In this document: positions 19,808 to 29,287 of the stretch, piece after piece
Layout of the letters: every line of letters starts with the position of its first letter
Numbering within the stretch: the first letter of the stretch is position 1
Origin: Sphingobacteriia bacterium RIFOXYC2_FULL_35_18
GTDB taxonomy: Bacteria > Bacteroidota > Bacteroidia > Chitinophagales > Chitinophagaceae
NCBI GenBank assembly: GCA_001829005.1
Contig: MIAG01000001.1
Span: forward strand, 897,007 to 961,006
Length of the DNA: 64,000 nt
Reading direction: 5' to 3'
Position numbers and translations under genes: made by a program
The notes under the pieces: model-generated
Told to the model about the DNA's origin: nothing
The model's database searches: none
What the model saw: only the letters and a program-made list of their open reading frames with translations

Positions 19808-19910
19808 CTCATTAACAAATGAGGAACATCGATTGGTGTACATGGTCAAAGGAGACTGTATTTATATTCTACAGTGTAGGTTTTATTATTAAAATTTATC
19901 TAATCAGAAT

Positions 19911-20498
19911 ATGGTTTGTTTTCATTTAAAAAAGAATAGTTACTGGTTGATTTTACTACTCTTGCACGCACCTATTAATATAACCCCTTCAATTGCTTCG
20001 GACCACATATTTTCCTACAAGGAAAGTAAATATGAATTTGAAAATGATGATTTCAATATCATTCATATCAATAGTTTTGATATTACTCTATTAAACACAC
20101 TTCCTTCTTTGAAAAATACTTTACTATTAAATCAAAATGAGTTTGTAAAAAAATTTGGTAAACCCCAAAAGAAACTTGTTGAATATTCTGAGTTGGATGA
20201 TGCAAATATGGATTGTTATATATATCAAGGGATGAAAGCTTGGTTTATGAATAAAAGCCTAGAATCAATAGAATTATCTTCATCCAATTATTGTTTAAAT
20301 TTTTTTAATAAAAAGGCGATAAAAGTAGGTGACAACATTGAGGCAATTGTTAAAACGTATCCAAAGTCTTGGCAAAGTAAACGTGATAATCAAGTCTTTG
20401 TTGGATTAAAAAACAAACAGGTGGATATAGATATAAACTTACTTTTTGAATTTGATTTAACTACTAGGAAGATAACCGGAATATCTTTTCAATATTAG
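19911..20498 (+). CDS. Hypothetical secreted protein
   Basis: Protein of 195 residues that I do not recognise. An N-terminal hydrophobic segment (WLILLLLHAPINITPSIA, about 12-29) looks like a signal peptide. The mature part has a motif NEFVKKFGKPQKK at about 77-89, reminiscent of small BamE/SmpA-like or immunity-type folds with an F-G-x-P turn, but the match is weak. The gene is clearly more AT-rich than korA or nth and stands alone after the antitoxin remnant, consistent with an acquired accessory gene. It converges on the GH43 gene. Confidence 0.7.
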   Translation: MVCFHLKKNSYWLILLLLHAPINITPSIASDHIFSYKESKYEFENDDFNIIHINSFDITLLNTLPSLKNTLLLNQNEFVKKFGKPQKKLVEYSELDDANMDCYIYQGMKAWFMNKSLESIELSSSNYCLNFFNKKAIKVGDNIEAIVKTYPKSWQSKRDNQVFVGLKNKQVDIDINLLFEFDLTTRKITGISFQY

Positions 20499-20530
20499 TC
20501 AAACAATCATTTTGTTTCAATAATATTCTA

Positions 20531-21547
20531 TTAATGATTGAGTAATCTTTTCTCTACTCCTTCAAAAGTCATTTTCACTTTTTGAATGCTACCGTCTTCA
20601 TTAAAATAGAGTTTATCAAAACAGGTAACTCGATGGTCTCTATCTAGATTGGGTATAGGTCTTCGATGGTATACAATAAACCAATCATCAGTACCAGGAA
20701 TATTCATCACAGAATGGTGGCCAGCGCCTGTTGCAATGGAGGTGTCGGCTTCTAATATAGTGGTTTCTCTTTCGAAAGGTCCATAGATATTGTTTGATCT
20801 TGCATATGCCACTTTGTAGGTTCCGTTGGTCCATCCACCTTCTGACCACATCAAATAATAAGTACCATTTCTGATAAACATGGTTGGCCCTTCTACATAT
20901 CCTTTGGGTGTAATTTCTTTGACGATATCGCCATTGGGAAATGGTTCTAGTGCTGTAAAATTTTTGTTGAGTTTGGCAATATTGCAACGCCCCCATCCGC
21001 CATACATAATATAGTATTGTCCATCTTTATCTTGAAAAACAAACTGGTCAATGGGTTGGGCGTCATTGTAAAATTGATTGATCAAGGGTTTGCCTAAATA
21101 ATCTTTATATGGTCCTTCGGGATTAGGCGCCACTGCAATGCCAATACCTCCATTGTAATCATCTTTTACGCCGTTTCTCTTTTTGCTTTGAATATCATTG
21201 GCAGAAAAAAATAAAAAATATTGATTGTCTTTTTTTACAATCGATGGTGCCCACATAGCCATATATGCCCATTTAATGATGCTGGTATCTAGTACGCGGA
21301 CATGTTTTTTCCAATTGACTAAATTGGTGGAAGAAAAAGCATCTAAAAAAACTTGTGATTTGTATTTGGATGAAAAAGTGGGAAAGATCCAAAATTGGTT
21401 CTTCAGTATTACGCCTTCGGGATCGGCATACCAGCCTTCAATGACAGGATTGCCAGATTTTAGCCTATTGTTTTTTTTTGTTTCTTGCGCAGCAATGGTT
21501 GCAAATGATGATGTGCATAGCAAAAAAAAGCAAATGATTTTTTTCAT
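20531..21547 (-). CDS. Glycoside hydrolase family 43 protein, secreted
   Basis: About 338 residues from ATG 21547, chosen because it starts a signal peptide (MKKIICFFLLCTSSFATIAA); the longer frame from 21661 would run into nth. GH43 five-blade propeller features are visible with likely catalytic residues D42 (WYADPEG), D167 (PIDQFVF) and E219 (YVEGPT). GH43 enzymes trim arabinose or xylose side chains of plant polysaccharides; exact specificity is unknown. It begins 4 bp after the nth stop. No sus genes or carbohydrate transporter adjoin it, so it is a lone hydrolase rather than part of a visible PUL. Confidence 0.87.
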   Translation of the reverse strand: MKKIICFFLLCTSSFATIAAQETKKNNRLKSGNPVIEGWYADPEGVILKNQFWIFPTFSSKYKSQVFLDAFSSTNLVNWKKHVRVLDTSIIKWAYMAMWAPSIVKKDNQYFLFFSANDIQSKKRNGVKDDYNGGIGIAVAPNPEGPYKDYLGKPLINQFYNDAQPIDQFVFQDKDGQYYIMYGGWGRCNIAKLNKNFTALEPFPNGDIVKEITPKGYVEGPTMFIRNGTYYLMWSEGGWTNGTYKVAYARSNNIYGPFERETTILEADTSIATGAGHHSVMNIPGTDDWFIVYHRRPIPNLDRDHRVTCFDKLYFNEDGSIQKVKMTFEGVEKRLLNH

Positions 21548-21551
21548 AACA

Positions 21552-22220
21552 CTATATTGATTTGCTTTTTTTCTTTTCTTGTTTCGCAAAAAATGCACAG
21601 CTGTTTTTGATGCCGCATTCATCACATTTGGGATTACGAGCCAAGCAAGTATACCTGCCATGTAATATCAACCAATGATGCGCTCTGTGTACCAATTCTT
21701 CGGGAATATATTTAATCAATTCTTTTTCTACTGCAAGAGGGGTAGTGGCTTTTGTGCTTACCAAACCCAATCGATGACTGACCCTGAATACGTGCGTATC
21801 CACTGCCATATTCGGTTGTTCATCAATCACACTGGTAATGACGTTGGCTGTTTTTCTTCCTACGCCGGGAAGCTTTACTAATGCTTCTACCGTCATAGGA
21901 ACTTCTCCCCCAAATTGTTCCAACAACATATTGGCCATGCCAATTAAATGTTTGGTTTTATTATTGGGATAGGAGATACTTCTGATGAGCGGAAATAACT
22001 CATCAAAACTGGCTTTGGCCATTTTTTGTGGTGTAGGAAATACTTTAAAAATACCAGGCGTAGTTTGATTGACTCTTTTATCGGTGCATTGGGCTGAAAG
22101 GATTACAGCCACCAATAATTTAAATGGATTATCATACACTAATTCCGTTTCTGCAATGGGAGTGGTTTCCTGAAAATAGTTGATGACTTCCTGGTAACGC
22201 TGTTTCTTGGTCATGTGCAA
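21552..22220 (-). CDS. nth: Endonuclease III (DNA glycosylase/AP lyase)
   Basis: Base-excision repair enzyme of 222 residues that removes oxidised pyrimidines and cleaves abasic sites. The helix-hairpin-helix LPGVGRKTANV contains the catalytic K123, the catalytic Asp is D141 (VDTHVFRV), and the [4Fe-4S] cluster ligands follow C-x6-C-x2-C-x5-C at 192, 199, 202 and 208. ATG at 22214 is an alternative start two residues in. Length and motifs are complete. Confidence 0.97.
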   Translation of the reverse strand: MHMTKKQRYQEVINYFQETTPIAETELVYDNPFKLLVAVILSAQCTDKRVNQTTPGIFKVFPTPQKMAKASFDELFPLIRSISYPNNKTKHLIGMANMLLEQFGGEVPMTVEALVKLPGVGRKTANVITSVIDEQPNMAVDTHVFRVSHRLGLVSTKATTPLAVEKELIKYIPEELVHRAHHWLILHGRYTCLARNPKCDECGIKNSCAFFAKQEKKKSKSI

Positions 22221-22262
22221 ATTTCACTTTTTCTCTAATTTTTGAAAAATACTTCTTTGTGT

Positions 22263-22982
22263 TTAATAACTCTCTGATTCGTAAAAAAAAGGAAGCTTTA
22301 CTAGTCCGTATTTTATGCAAAAACTTGTTAATTCTGCTCTATTATTAACCTCAAATATTTCAGATAATTTTGAATAATAGTTTTTTATACTGTGAATACT
22401 TTTGTTCATAATCATCCCTATTTCAGGAAAACTTAAGTTTGCAGCATTTAATATTAGATATTCCTCAAGGCTTGTTGAATTAATTTCTATGTATTTATTT
22501 CTATTTATTTTTGTTGATATTGATTTATGAATTGTCTTACTTTCATTAACTAATATTTTGTCTATAAAGCTTTCATTATTTAAAGCTATCCTTATGCTGT
22601 GATTTAATAAATCAAATTTTCCATAAGTGTCCTTAAAAAGGTTTGCTTCAGGATAACAAAAGTGTTTTGAAATAAAACAGGAAGCACCCTCTGTAATAAA
22701 TTCTGCTATTAATGAAATATTTGCATAATAAGATACTCCGATAATTTTAATTTGTGGGTATTTTAAATTTAAGTAAGAAGTACAAATAAGCCCATCAATT
22801 TTTGGCATTTCAATGTCAATAATTACAGCATCGGGTAGAACTTTTAAACAATTCAAATTGTAAATAAAATCATAACCGTTGTAAGTATTGGCAACTAATG
22901 TAAGTTCTTTACTTTCTTTTATTTTTTCACAAATGATTCTATTTGTATGAATATTGTCTTCAACAACAGCTAATCGTATCAT
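22263..22982 (-). CDS. Orphan response regulator with LuxR/NarL-type output
   Basis: The 239 residues start with a receiver domain: acidic pair in VVEDN, phospho-acceptor D56 (IIDIEMP), a Ser in place of the usual Thr (GVSYY) and the conserved Lys in ISKHF. The C-terminal ~65 residues form a NarL-type helix-turn-helix (NLSFPEIGMIMNKSIHSIKN). No histidine kinase is adjacent. Base composition is much more AT-rich than the flanking nth gene, as in the divergent lipoprotein gene, with which it shares a 189-bp intergenic region carrying a repeated 16-bp element. Confidence 0.85.
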   Translation of the reverse strand: MIRLAVVEDNIHTNRIICEKIKESKELTLVANTYNGYDFIYNLNCLKVLPDAVIIDIEMPKIDGLICTSYLNLKYPQIKIIGVSYYANISLIAEFITEGASCFISKHFCYPEANLFKDTYGKFDLLNHSIRIALNNESFIDKILVNESKTIHKSISTKINRNKYIEINSTSLEEYLILNAANLSFPEIGMIMNKSIHSIKNYYSKLSEIFEVNNRAELTSFCIKYGLVKLPFFYESESY

Positions 22983-23034
22983 TGAAAATTAATTATTTCA
23001 TCTCTTATTAAATTACGTTGTAATAATTGTAAAA

Positions 23035-23087
23035 TAGCTATATGGCTAATTTTCAATCATTTTTGATTAATTAGCTATATGGTTAAT
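23035..23087. repeat. Pair of 16-bp direct repeats, probable operator
   Basis: TAGCTATATGGCTAAT (23035-23050) and TAGCTATATGGTTAAT (23072-23087) differ at one base and start 37 bp apart. The sequence between them forms an imperfect inverted repeat (GCTAAT..AATCA with TGATTAATTAGC). They lie between the orphan response regulator and the divergent lipoprotein gene, so they may bind the regulator. Confidence 0.55.
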
Positions 23088-23136
23088 GATTAGTTTTGCT
23101 GTCAAGTATATTTTTGAATATGTCAAAAGATATACT

Positions 23137-23171
23137 ATGAAAATAATAAGCTATTTAATTTCCTTTTTTTA
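23137..23171 (+). other. Detached signal-peptide start, out of frame by one base at a T7 tract
   Basis: An ATG at 23137 opens a frame reading MKIISYLISFF and then stops (TAA, 23170-23172) immediately after a run of seven T (23164-23170). With eight T the frame would continue straight into the lipoprotein ORF at 23172 and give a complete lipoprotein signal peptide with the lipidated Cys at residue 21. This can be a real frameshift, a phase-variable or slippage site, or a sequencing error in the homopolymer. Confidence 0.6.
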
Positions 23172-24392
23172 ATGATCATGTTATATTCATCCTGCCAAAA
23201 AGGAATTTTAGTAAACCACGATAATGATATGACTAAAAATATTACCCAACAAGTCGATGAGTGGCTAAATTCTCAAATTGTAAAAGAAACAAATAGTAAT
23301 AGCTCAATAGCTATAAGTAGCAATGAAATAAATGATAACCGATTCAATTCATTTATAGGAATTTCAAATTTTAATATTAGCATAGCTGAGCAAAACTCTA
23401 ATATTCTACATCTTAAACAATGCATCGATGTTAGCTACACTAAAACAGAAAAAAGAGATAATAATATTAGTTTCTTAATTATTCCAATTAAAGAAGAGTA
23501 TAAAGCAAAAATAAAATTTGATAAAAATTCTACTCTGAGTTTGTTTTTAGTTATTGATAAACTTGGCAAAATATTATCTGGAAGTATACTTTGTTTTGAA
23601 CCCAAGGATGGTAAAAGACAAAATGGGTATAAATCATTTACCTTAAAGAATATTTTTAATAATATGCCTATAGAGGATGATGGAACCTTTAAATTTTATG
23701 GTGTAAATGGGATCTTACAATACCAATTTCAATTTGAAGAATCGAAAATCAAATCTTTTGCTATAATTAAACCTAAAAATAAAACTTTAAGGAAGAACAA
23801 CGCTGTTAGTGGCTGTACGGACTGGTATTTAGTCACTACATATTACTATTCTGATGGAACTACTAACGTTGTAGAGTCTTATTTAGGTACAACTTGTTCA
23901 AATGTAGATCCCGGCGTAGGGGGTGGAGGAGGGAATGGGGGAAATGATGGGGGTGCACCTCCCAATAACGAAAATACTGTAACATATTCTGTTAAAGTAT
24001 CTTCATTTAGTTCTGATTTGACCAATGATGAAGATGGGGCTAATTTTTCAGTTAATCAATCTTCTTATGGCACTATTCAAACAAATTACATTCGCTTGAA
24101 GTATACTCATACAGCAAGTGTAGAGTATGTAACTTTTGCAGGTTATACTATTGTATCATCGGTATTTCCTAATCCTACAACTGCTGATCCAATGTCTTCA
24201 CCATTTATTGATTCACGAGGTTTTTCAGGCACAAGAGATATTACCTTATTAGGACACTACAACACATGGGAAAGCCTTACTCCTCCATTTATACGGATTA
24301 ATTGGCGTGTGGATGTACATGGAAGGTATATAAATAATCAACCGAATGTTTACACAAAGCAATGGACTCATAATCATTCAGAAAATTTCTAA
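23172..24392 (+). CDS. Putative surface lipoprotein of unknown function
   Basis: The open frame starts MIMLYSSCQKG, which looks like the end of a lipoprotein signal peptide (lipobox-like YSSC) lacking its charged N-terminus; the missing part is encoded one base out of frame just upstream (23137). The 406 residues contain an N-terminal domain (about 20-225), a short segment with DWYLVTTYYYSDG and TTCS resembling many Bacteroidota lipoproteins, a glycine/asparagine-rich linker (about 247-265), and a C-terminal beta-rich domain. I recognise no enzyme motif. It is very AT-rich and divergent from the orphan response regulator. Confidence 0.72.
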   Translation: MIMLYSSCQKGILVNHDNDMTKNITQQVDEWLNSQIVKETNSNSSIAISSNEINDNRFNSFIGISNFNISIAEQNSNILHLKQCIDVSYTKTEKRDNNISFLIIPIKEEYKAKIKFDKNSTLSLFLVIDKLGKILSGSILCFEPKDGKRQNGYKSFTLKNIFNNMPIEDDGTFKFYGVNGILQYQFQFEESKIKSFAIIKPKNKTLRKNNAVSGCTDWYLVTTYYYSDGTTNVVESYLGTTCSNVDPGVGGGGGNGGNDGGAPPNNENTVTYSVKVSSFSSDLTNDEDGANFSVNQSSYGTIQTNYIRLKYTHTASVEYVTFAGYTIVSSVFPNPTTADPMSSPFIDSRGFSGTRDITLLGHYNTWESLTPPFIRINWRVDVHGRYINNQPNVYTKQWTHNHSENF

Positions 24393-24439
24393 TGATCATT
24401 ATACTCAAGTTGATATTTATACAATAATTTATTACTGAT

Positions 24440-24622
24440 ATGATGAAATTAATTCAATATACTTCTGTAACTATTTCTCTGATAATAGCAATTGTGTTAC
24501 TTGTTGAATTTGCAAGTTTCCCAAAGGCTACGAAAATTTATTTATTTCTTACGCTTTTAACAATTTCTATACCGGCTATTTGGTTAGTAGTCAAGAATCA
24601 TAAGCGAAAAAAAGAGGGTTAA
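24440..24622 (+). CDS. Small two-helix membrane protein
   Basis: A 60-residue frame with two hydrophobic helices (about residues 9-26 and 33-51) and a basic C-terminal tail (KNHKRKKEG). It lies 47 bp after the lipoprotein gene on the same strand and shares its AT-rich composition, so the two may be co-expressed. No family is recognised. The strict two-helix topology with a positively charged cytoplasmic end argues for a real gene, but its small size leaves doubt. Confidence 0.5.
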   Translation: MMKLIQYTSVTISLIIAIVLLVEFASFPKATKIYLFLTLLTISIPAIWLVVKNHKRKKEG

Positions 24623-24666
24623 GCAAAATTCCATTCAGCTACTTGCTTTTGGTCCATCAATTAGAA

Positions 24667-24891
24667 CTATTTGTTGTTCATTCTGGCATAATCTAAAATT
24701 GCTTTGATGGATTTTTTCGAAGGAGATTTTAGTTTCAATTTATCTAACTGATCTTTAGACCGCTGCAAGCTTTCTACTTGTTTTTTTAATTCGGCGTCTT
24801 CTAATATAGCTTTATCAATGGCTTTTGTAAGCTCGGGTGTGCAATCCTGGTATACGTACATAATCAATTCCTCTTCTTTAAAGTCTTTCAT
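24667..24891 (-). CDS. Small conserved cytoplasmic protein (anti-sigma-like N-terminus)
   Basis: About 74 residues from ATG 24891 (MKDFKEEELIMYVYQDCTPE); an upstream start at 24915 adds eight residues. The N-terminal LIMYVYQDCTPELTKAIDKA resembles the start of zinc-less anti-sigma or adaptor proteins in Bacteroidota, where a short helix-turn begins FxR-type regulators; the middle is charged and helical. There is no membrane segment and no sigma factor nearby. Function is unknown. Confidence 0.6.
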   Translation of the reverse strand: MKDFKEEELIMYVYQDCTPELTKAIDKAILEDAELKKQVESLQRSKDQLDKLKLKSPSKKSIKAILDYARMNNK

Positions 24892-24966
24892 AAGCAGTTG
24901 GCTGCGAGTGAACAAGAGGATACGGTCTTTTATAAAACGGTACCAATATTAAAATATTGTAAAGAA

Positions 24967-25269
24967 TTAATTTTTTCGGGCGCTGGAGTCTTCAATAATA
25001 AAAATATCTTCCCCGTCTTTCTTCATTAAATACCGCTCACGGGCATACTTTTCTATGGCTGCCGGACTATTCTGTAAATCGTATAGTTCTTTTTTGGTCT
25101 TTTCTATTTCCTGCTCGTAGTATGCTTTTTTTAGTTCTAATTTTTTCAATTCGTCCCTGCGTTCTTTTTGCTGAAAATAATCTCGCTGGTCGTAAAACAA
25201 CATCCATACTATAAATAGAATAGCCGCTATCAAGTATTTATTAGTGAGGTATGGGATTGCTTTCTTCAT
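24967..25269 (-). CDS. FtsB/DivIC-family septum-formation protein
   Basis: From ATG 25269 the protein is 100 residues: basic N-terminus, one membrane helix (YLIAAILFIVWMLFY, about 12-26), then a coiled coil (about 32-72, Lys/Glu rich) and the ARERYLMKKDGEDIFII region typical of FtsB/DivIC. It should sit in the inner membrane and join FtsL and FtsQ/DivIB at the division site. The longer frame to 25329 would run through the enolase terminator hairpin and is rejected. Location next to eno is as in E. coli (eno-ftsB), which supports the call. Confidence 0.85.
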   Translation of the reverse strand: MKKAIPYLTNKYLIAAILFIVWMLFYDQRDYFQQKERRDELKKLELKKAYYEQEIEKTKKELYDLQNSPAAIEKYARERYLMKKDGEDIFIIEDSSARKN

Positions 25270-25277
25270 AAAAAAAA

Positions 25278-25313
25278 TGGCAGATAAAAGTAATAAGAAA
25301 CCTTTATCTGCCA
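25278..25313 (-). terminator. Enolase terminator whose T-run abuts the ftsB-like start codon
   Basis: Perfect 11-bp arms, TGGCAGATAAA and TTTATCTGCCA, with a 14-base loop. On the minus strand the hairpin is followed by eight T (25277-25270) that end exactly at the ATG (25269) of the FtsB/DivIC-like gene, leaving no room for a normal ribosome binding site. Confidence 0.85.
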
Positions 25314-25344
25314 AGTAAGATTTGTGCACAGTCGTGCAAATGAT

Positions 25345-26667
<1,323 letters not shown>

Positions 26668-26676
26668 TTATGTAGT

Positions 26677-27387
26677 TTATACACTAATAGCGCCTGTTAA
26701 GCTTCTGAAAACTGCTTCTAAACTACTGCTTTGATTTAACTCATGAATTGGTTGATTGGCCACTAAATTGCCTTTGTGAATGATAATCACCCTACTGCAG
26801 ATGGCTTCTATTTCTTGCAAAATATGACTAGAGAATAGTACAGTTTTATTTTGCCCTAAATCCTTAATCAATTGTCTTATTTCTATAATTTGATTGGGGT
26901 CTAATCCGGTGGTAGGTTCGTCTAAAATTAATACATCGGGTTCGTGTATAATAGCGGCTGCTAATCCCACCCTTTGCTTATAGCCCTTCGATAGTTGGCC
27001 AATTTTTTTATGTTGTTCAGGGCCTAATCCCACCTGCTCTATCACTTTTTTAATTTGTGCTTGCAGATTGTGGCAATGGTGCACTGCTGCAACAAATTGC
27101 AAATACTCTTTTATATATAAATCGTAGTAATGTGGATTGGCTTCTGCCAAATAACCTAATTTACTTTTACAGGCGATGGGGTCTTTGCTCATATTGATTC
27201 CACTCACTTCAATGCTGCCTCCATCTGGTTCAATGGATCCTGTAATCATTTTCATAGTAGTACTCTTTCCTGCCCCATTAGGTCCTAAAAAGCCAACGAT
27301 CTCTCCTTTTTCTAAAGAAAAGGAAAGATCGTTCACTGCTATTTGTGTTCCGTATTTTTTAACCAAATGGTTTACTACTATAGACAT
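26677..27387 (-). CDS. gldA: ABC transporter ATPase, GldA-like
   Basis: ATP-binding subunit of 236 residues: Walker A GPNGAGKS (about 35-42), ABC signature LSKGYKQR, Walker B VLILDEPTTGLDPNQ and the switch His in LFSSHILQEIEAI. Sequence around the signature and D-loop closely resembles GldA, the ATPase of the GldAFG exporter needed for gliding in flavobacteria. It lacks the ~60 C-terminal residues of Flavobacterium GldA. The partner permease genes gldF/gldG are not adjacent, so the symbol is tentative and a generic multidrug or copper-type ABC-2 ATPase remains possible. Confidence 0.75.
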   Translation of the reverse strand: MSIVVNHLVKKYGTQIAVNDLSFSLEKGEIVGFLGPNGAGKSTTMKMITGSIEPDGGSIEVSGINMSKDPIACKSKLGYLAEANPHYYDLYIKEYLQFVAAVHHCHNLQAQIKKVIEQVGLGPEQHKKIGQLSKGYKQRVGLAAAIIHEPDVLILDEPTTGLDPNQIIEIRQLIKDLGQNKTVLFSSHILQEIEAICSRVIIIHKGNLVANQPIHELNQSSSLEAVFRSLTGAISV

Positions 27388-27465
27388 TGATACTGTTTAT
27401 GAGTACCAAACCTAGTTCATTTTGGTTTTATTTTTTTAGATGAATCGTTAATATTTGGGCATTTG

Positions 27466-28515
27466 CTACTTTAAGTTGCTCCTGATTTCATCCATTACTG
27501 CATTGAGGTATTTATTTGCAGCTGCTGCAACACCAGCTTTGTATTTACTTGACTCTACAGGAATGGCTTGTACATTTTTCATGAATCGATCGTCTACATC
27601 AAATACCCTGAATAATCCTGCATCTGTTCCCCACATATCCACTTTAGCTTGTTCTTCTGCTTTGTATTTTTTCTTTTCAAGCACACCATCAATGGTGATT
27701 GGCTTTTTTAACAACCAGTTACCTACACTAATATTAGACATGCTTTGTTTGATATTGAAACCAATGACAGAACTTCCATTGGCATAAAATCCTGTTGTTC
27801 CACTATAGTCTAATGCATCGCTACCAATCATTAAATTGGTTTCTGCAACTACTTTTGCACCACCACCTAGTCTACCCAACAATTTGCTTCCGCCAGATTC
27901 AGCTTCAATTGCAAATGGAACGGCTATATTCACCATCAAGACCATTGCACCCCCCAGTTGTTGGGAGATTTTTGGGGCTTTACTAAAGAATGAGTTTTTT
28001 TCTTTGCCATCGTCATTTACTTTTTTAACTAAATAGTCGTATCCTCTAGGCGCAACGGTAACATAGCCATCGTATTGGGCCTGACTTAAACTACCACCCG
28101 ATCTTTTAACCCAATCTTGCAATTCTTCAGCTGCCAATGCTTGATCTGCAGTAATAATTTCAAAACCTTCTGCTTTTAATTGATCAACTAAGTTTTTATA
28201 TAGTTCGTCTGTAATGTCAATCAAATCATTTTCTTGTACACCTTTGAGCCCTAAGGATAAGCTAGCACTTACGGCACTTTTATAGCTTCTTGTATAGTCG
28301 CTGCCTCCTCTAAATCCTCCTGCCTTTTTCTCAGTGGCCAAATACATGGTTTGAAAATTGACCTTGAATTGGCTTATGAAAACTTTTTTAGGTGCATCTT
28401 TTAGTTTTCTTAAACCATAATTGTTTATGTCTTTGAGATCAACTTCGCCAATTGTTTGGGCAATTAAGTTGTTGCAGCAGAAAAGGAGCACTGCATAAAT
28501 TGCTAGCTTTTTCAT
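27466..28515 (-). CDS. Secreted protein of unknown function, candidate target of the adjacent two-component system
   Basis: Protein of 349 residues with a clear signal peptide (MKKLAIYAVLLFCCNNLIAQ). The mature protein has a strand-rich stretch starting PKKVFISQFKVNFQ, a helix-rich region (DELYKNLVDQLKAEGFEIIT), a GGxGG-rich segment and a C-terminal helix. The early part resembles periplasmic proteins of the CsgG/LpoB-like curli-assembly fold only in general pattern (strand, then a helix preceding a DQL-type stretch), so this is not a call. It follows the response regulator on the same strand with a perfect 20-bp palindrome between them. Confidence 0.75.
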   Translation of the reverse strand: MKKLAIYAVLLFCCNNLIAQTIGEVDLKDINNYGLRKLKDAPKKVFISQFKVNFQTMYLATEKKAGGFRGGSDYTRSYKSAVSASLSLGLKGVQENDLIDITDELYKNLVDQLKAEGFEIITADQALAAEELQDWVKRSGGSLSQAQYDGYVTVAPRGYDYLVKKVNDDGKEKNSFFSKAPKISQQLGGAMVLMVNIAVPFAIEAESGGSKLLGRLGGGAKVVAETNLMIGSDALDYSGTTGFYANGSSVIGFNIKQSMSNISVGNWLLKKPITIDGVLEKKKYKAEEQAKVDMWGTDAGLFRVFDVDDRFMKNVQAIPVESSKYKAGVAAAANKYLNAVMDEIRSNLK

Positions 28516-28561
28516 GATTGTTTATTTTAGAATGAAGCTATTGCAGTCAACTACATCAAAC

Positions 28562-28581
28562 AATACAGCATATGCTGTATT
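28562..28581. promoter_or_regulatory. Perfect 20-bp palindrome, probable operator
   Basis: AATACAGCATATGCTGTATT is perfectly self-complementary. It begins 47 bp upstream of the secreted-protein gene start (28515) and ends at the stop codon of the NarL-type regulator. An 18/20 copy lies at 29288-29307 on the other side of the same regulator gene. Confidence 0.7.
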
Positions 28582-29253
28582 TTAATTCCAATTGTATTTA
28601 TGGGCTAGTTGTATAGCTTGCGCTTTAGAATTGATATGTAGTTTTTCATATATTCTACTGATATGTGTACGCACTGTTTGAGGGCTAATAAATAAGGAAC
28701 TTGCAATTTTTTTATAGTCTTGTCCTTCAACTAAGAGTTTAAGAATTTCTTGTTCTCTATCTGTTAGCACATTTAATATATTATCTGAAGTTGATTGATT
28801 GGATGGGTACGGATGGTTACCTAGCTTTAACCACTGTAATGTTTTTCTCGCTATTGCAGGGCTCATAGGAGCTCCATTTAAATGGAAAGCATTGTTGATG
28901 GCATCAATTAACATATCGGGCGCATCATCCTTTAATAAGTAACCAGCTGCTCCTGCTTTAATGGCTTCGAATATTTTTTCATCATCATCAAAAACAGTTA
29001 ACACAATAAATTTAATCATTGGGAAGCGAATAGTAGCAATGGCAATGGTTTCTATGCCATTTAAAGTTGGCATATCCAAATCTATTAATACCACTTGGGG
29101 TAAATTAGTAACGGGTATTTCTTTGATCTTGTCTAAAAAATCTAAGCCATTCACAGCTTCTAAAACAATTTGAATATTGGCTAAGCCATGCAAATTCTGC
29201 TTAATCATTTTTCGGTTAAGGGATTTGTCGTCTACTATGCCAATTTGAATCAT
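28582..29253 (-). CDS. NarL/LuxR-type response regulator
   Basis: About 223 residues from ATG 29253 (MIQIGIVDDKSLNRK); a GTG at 29268 would add five. Receiver domain with the DD pair, phospho-acceptor D58 in VVLIDLDMP, the switch Thr in VLTVFDDD and Lys in LLKDDAPD. The output domain is a classical LuxR helix-turn-helix (LTDREQEILKLLVEGQDYKK and SPQTVRTHISRIYEKL). It is divergent from the sensor kinase at 29349 and is its evident partner. Palindromes before and after the gene suggest autoregulation. Confidence 0.95.
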   Translation of the reverse strand: MIQIGIVDDKSLNRKMIKQNLHGLANIQIVLEAVNGLDFLDKIKEIPVTNLPQVVLIDLDMPTLNGIETIAIATIRFPMIKFIVLTVFDDDEKIFEAIKAGAAGYLLKDDAPDMLIDAINNAFHLNGAPMSPAIARKTLQWLKLGNHPYPSNQSTSDNILNVLTDREQEILKLLVEGQDYKKIASSLFISPQTVRTHISRIYEKLHINSKAQAIQLAHKYNWN

Positions 29254-29287
29254 GTTATTAAAGTTCACCTTAATTATGCAAAAATGC

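Noticed and set aside
21548-21661. N-terminal extension of the GH43 frame
   Set aside because: It lies within the nth gene, and the signal peptide starts at 21547.
24944-24959. CAATAT-TAAA-ATATTG palindrome between the ftsB-like gene and the small protein gene
   Set aside because: It is AT-only with a six-base stem and no T run; in DNA this AT-rich it may be chance.
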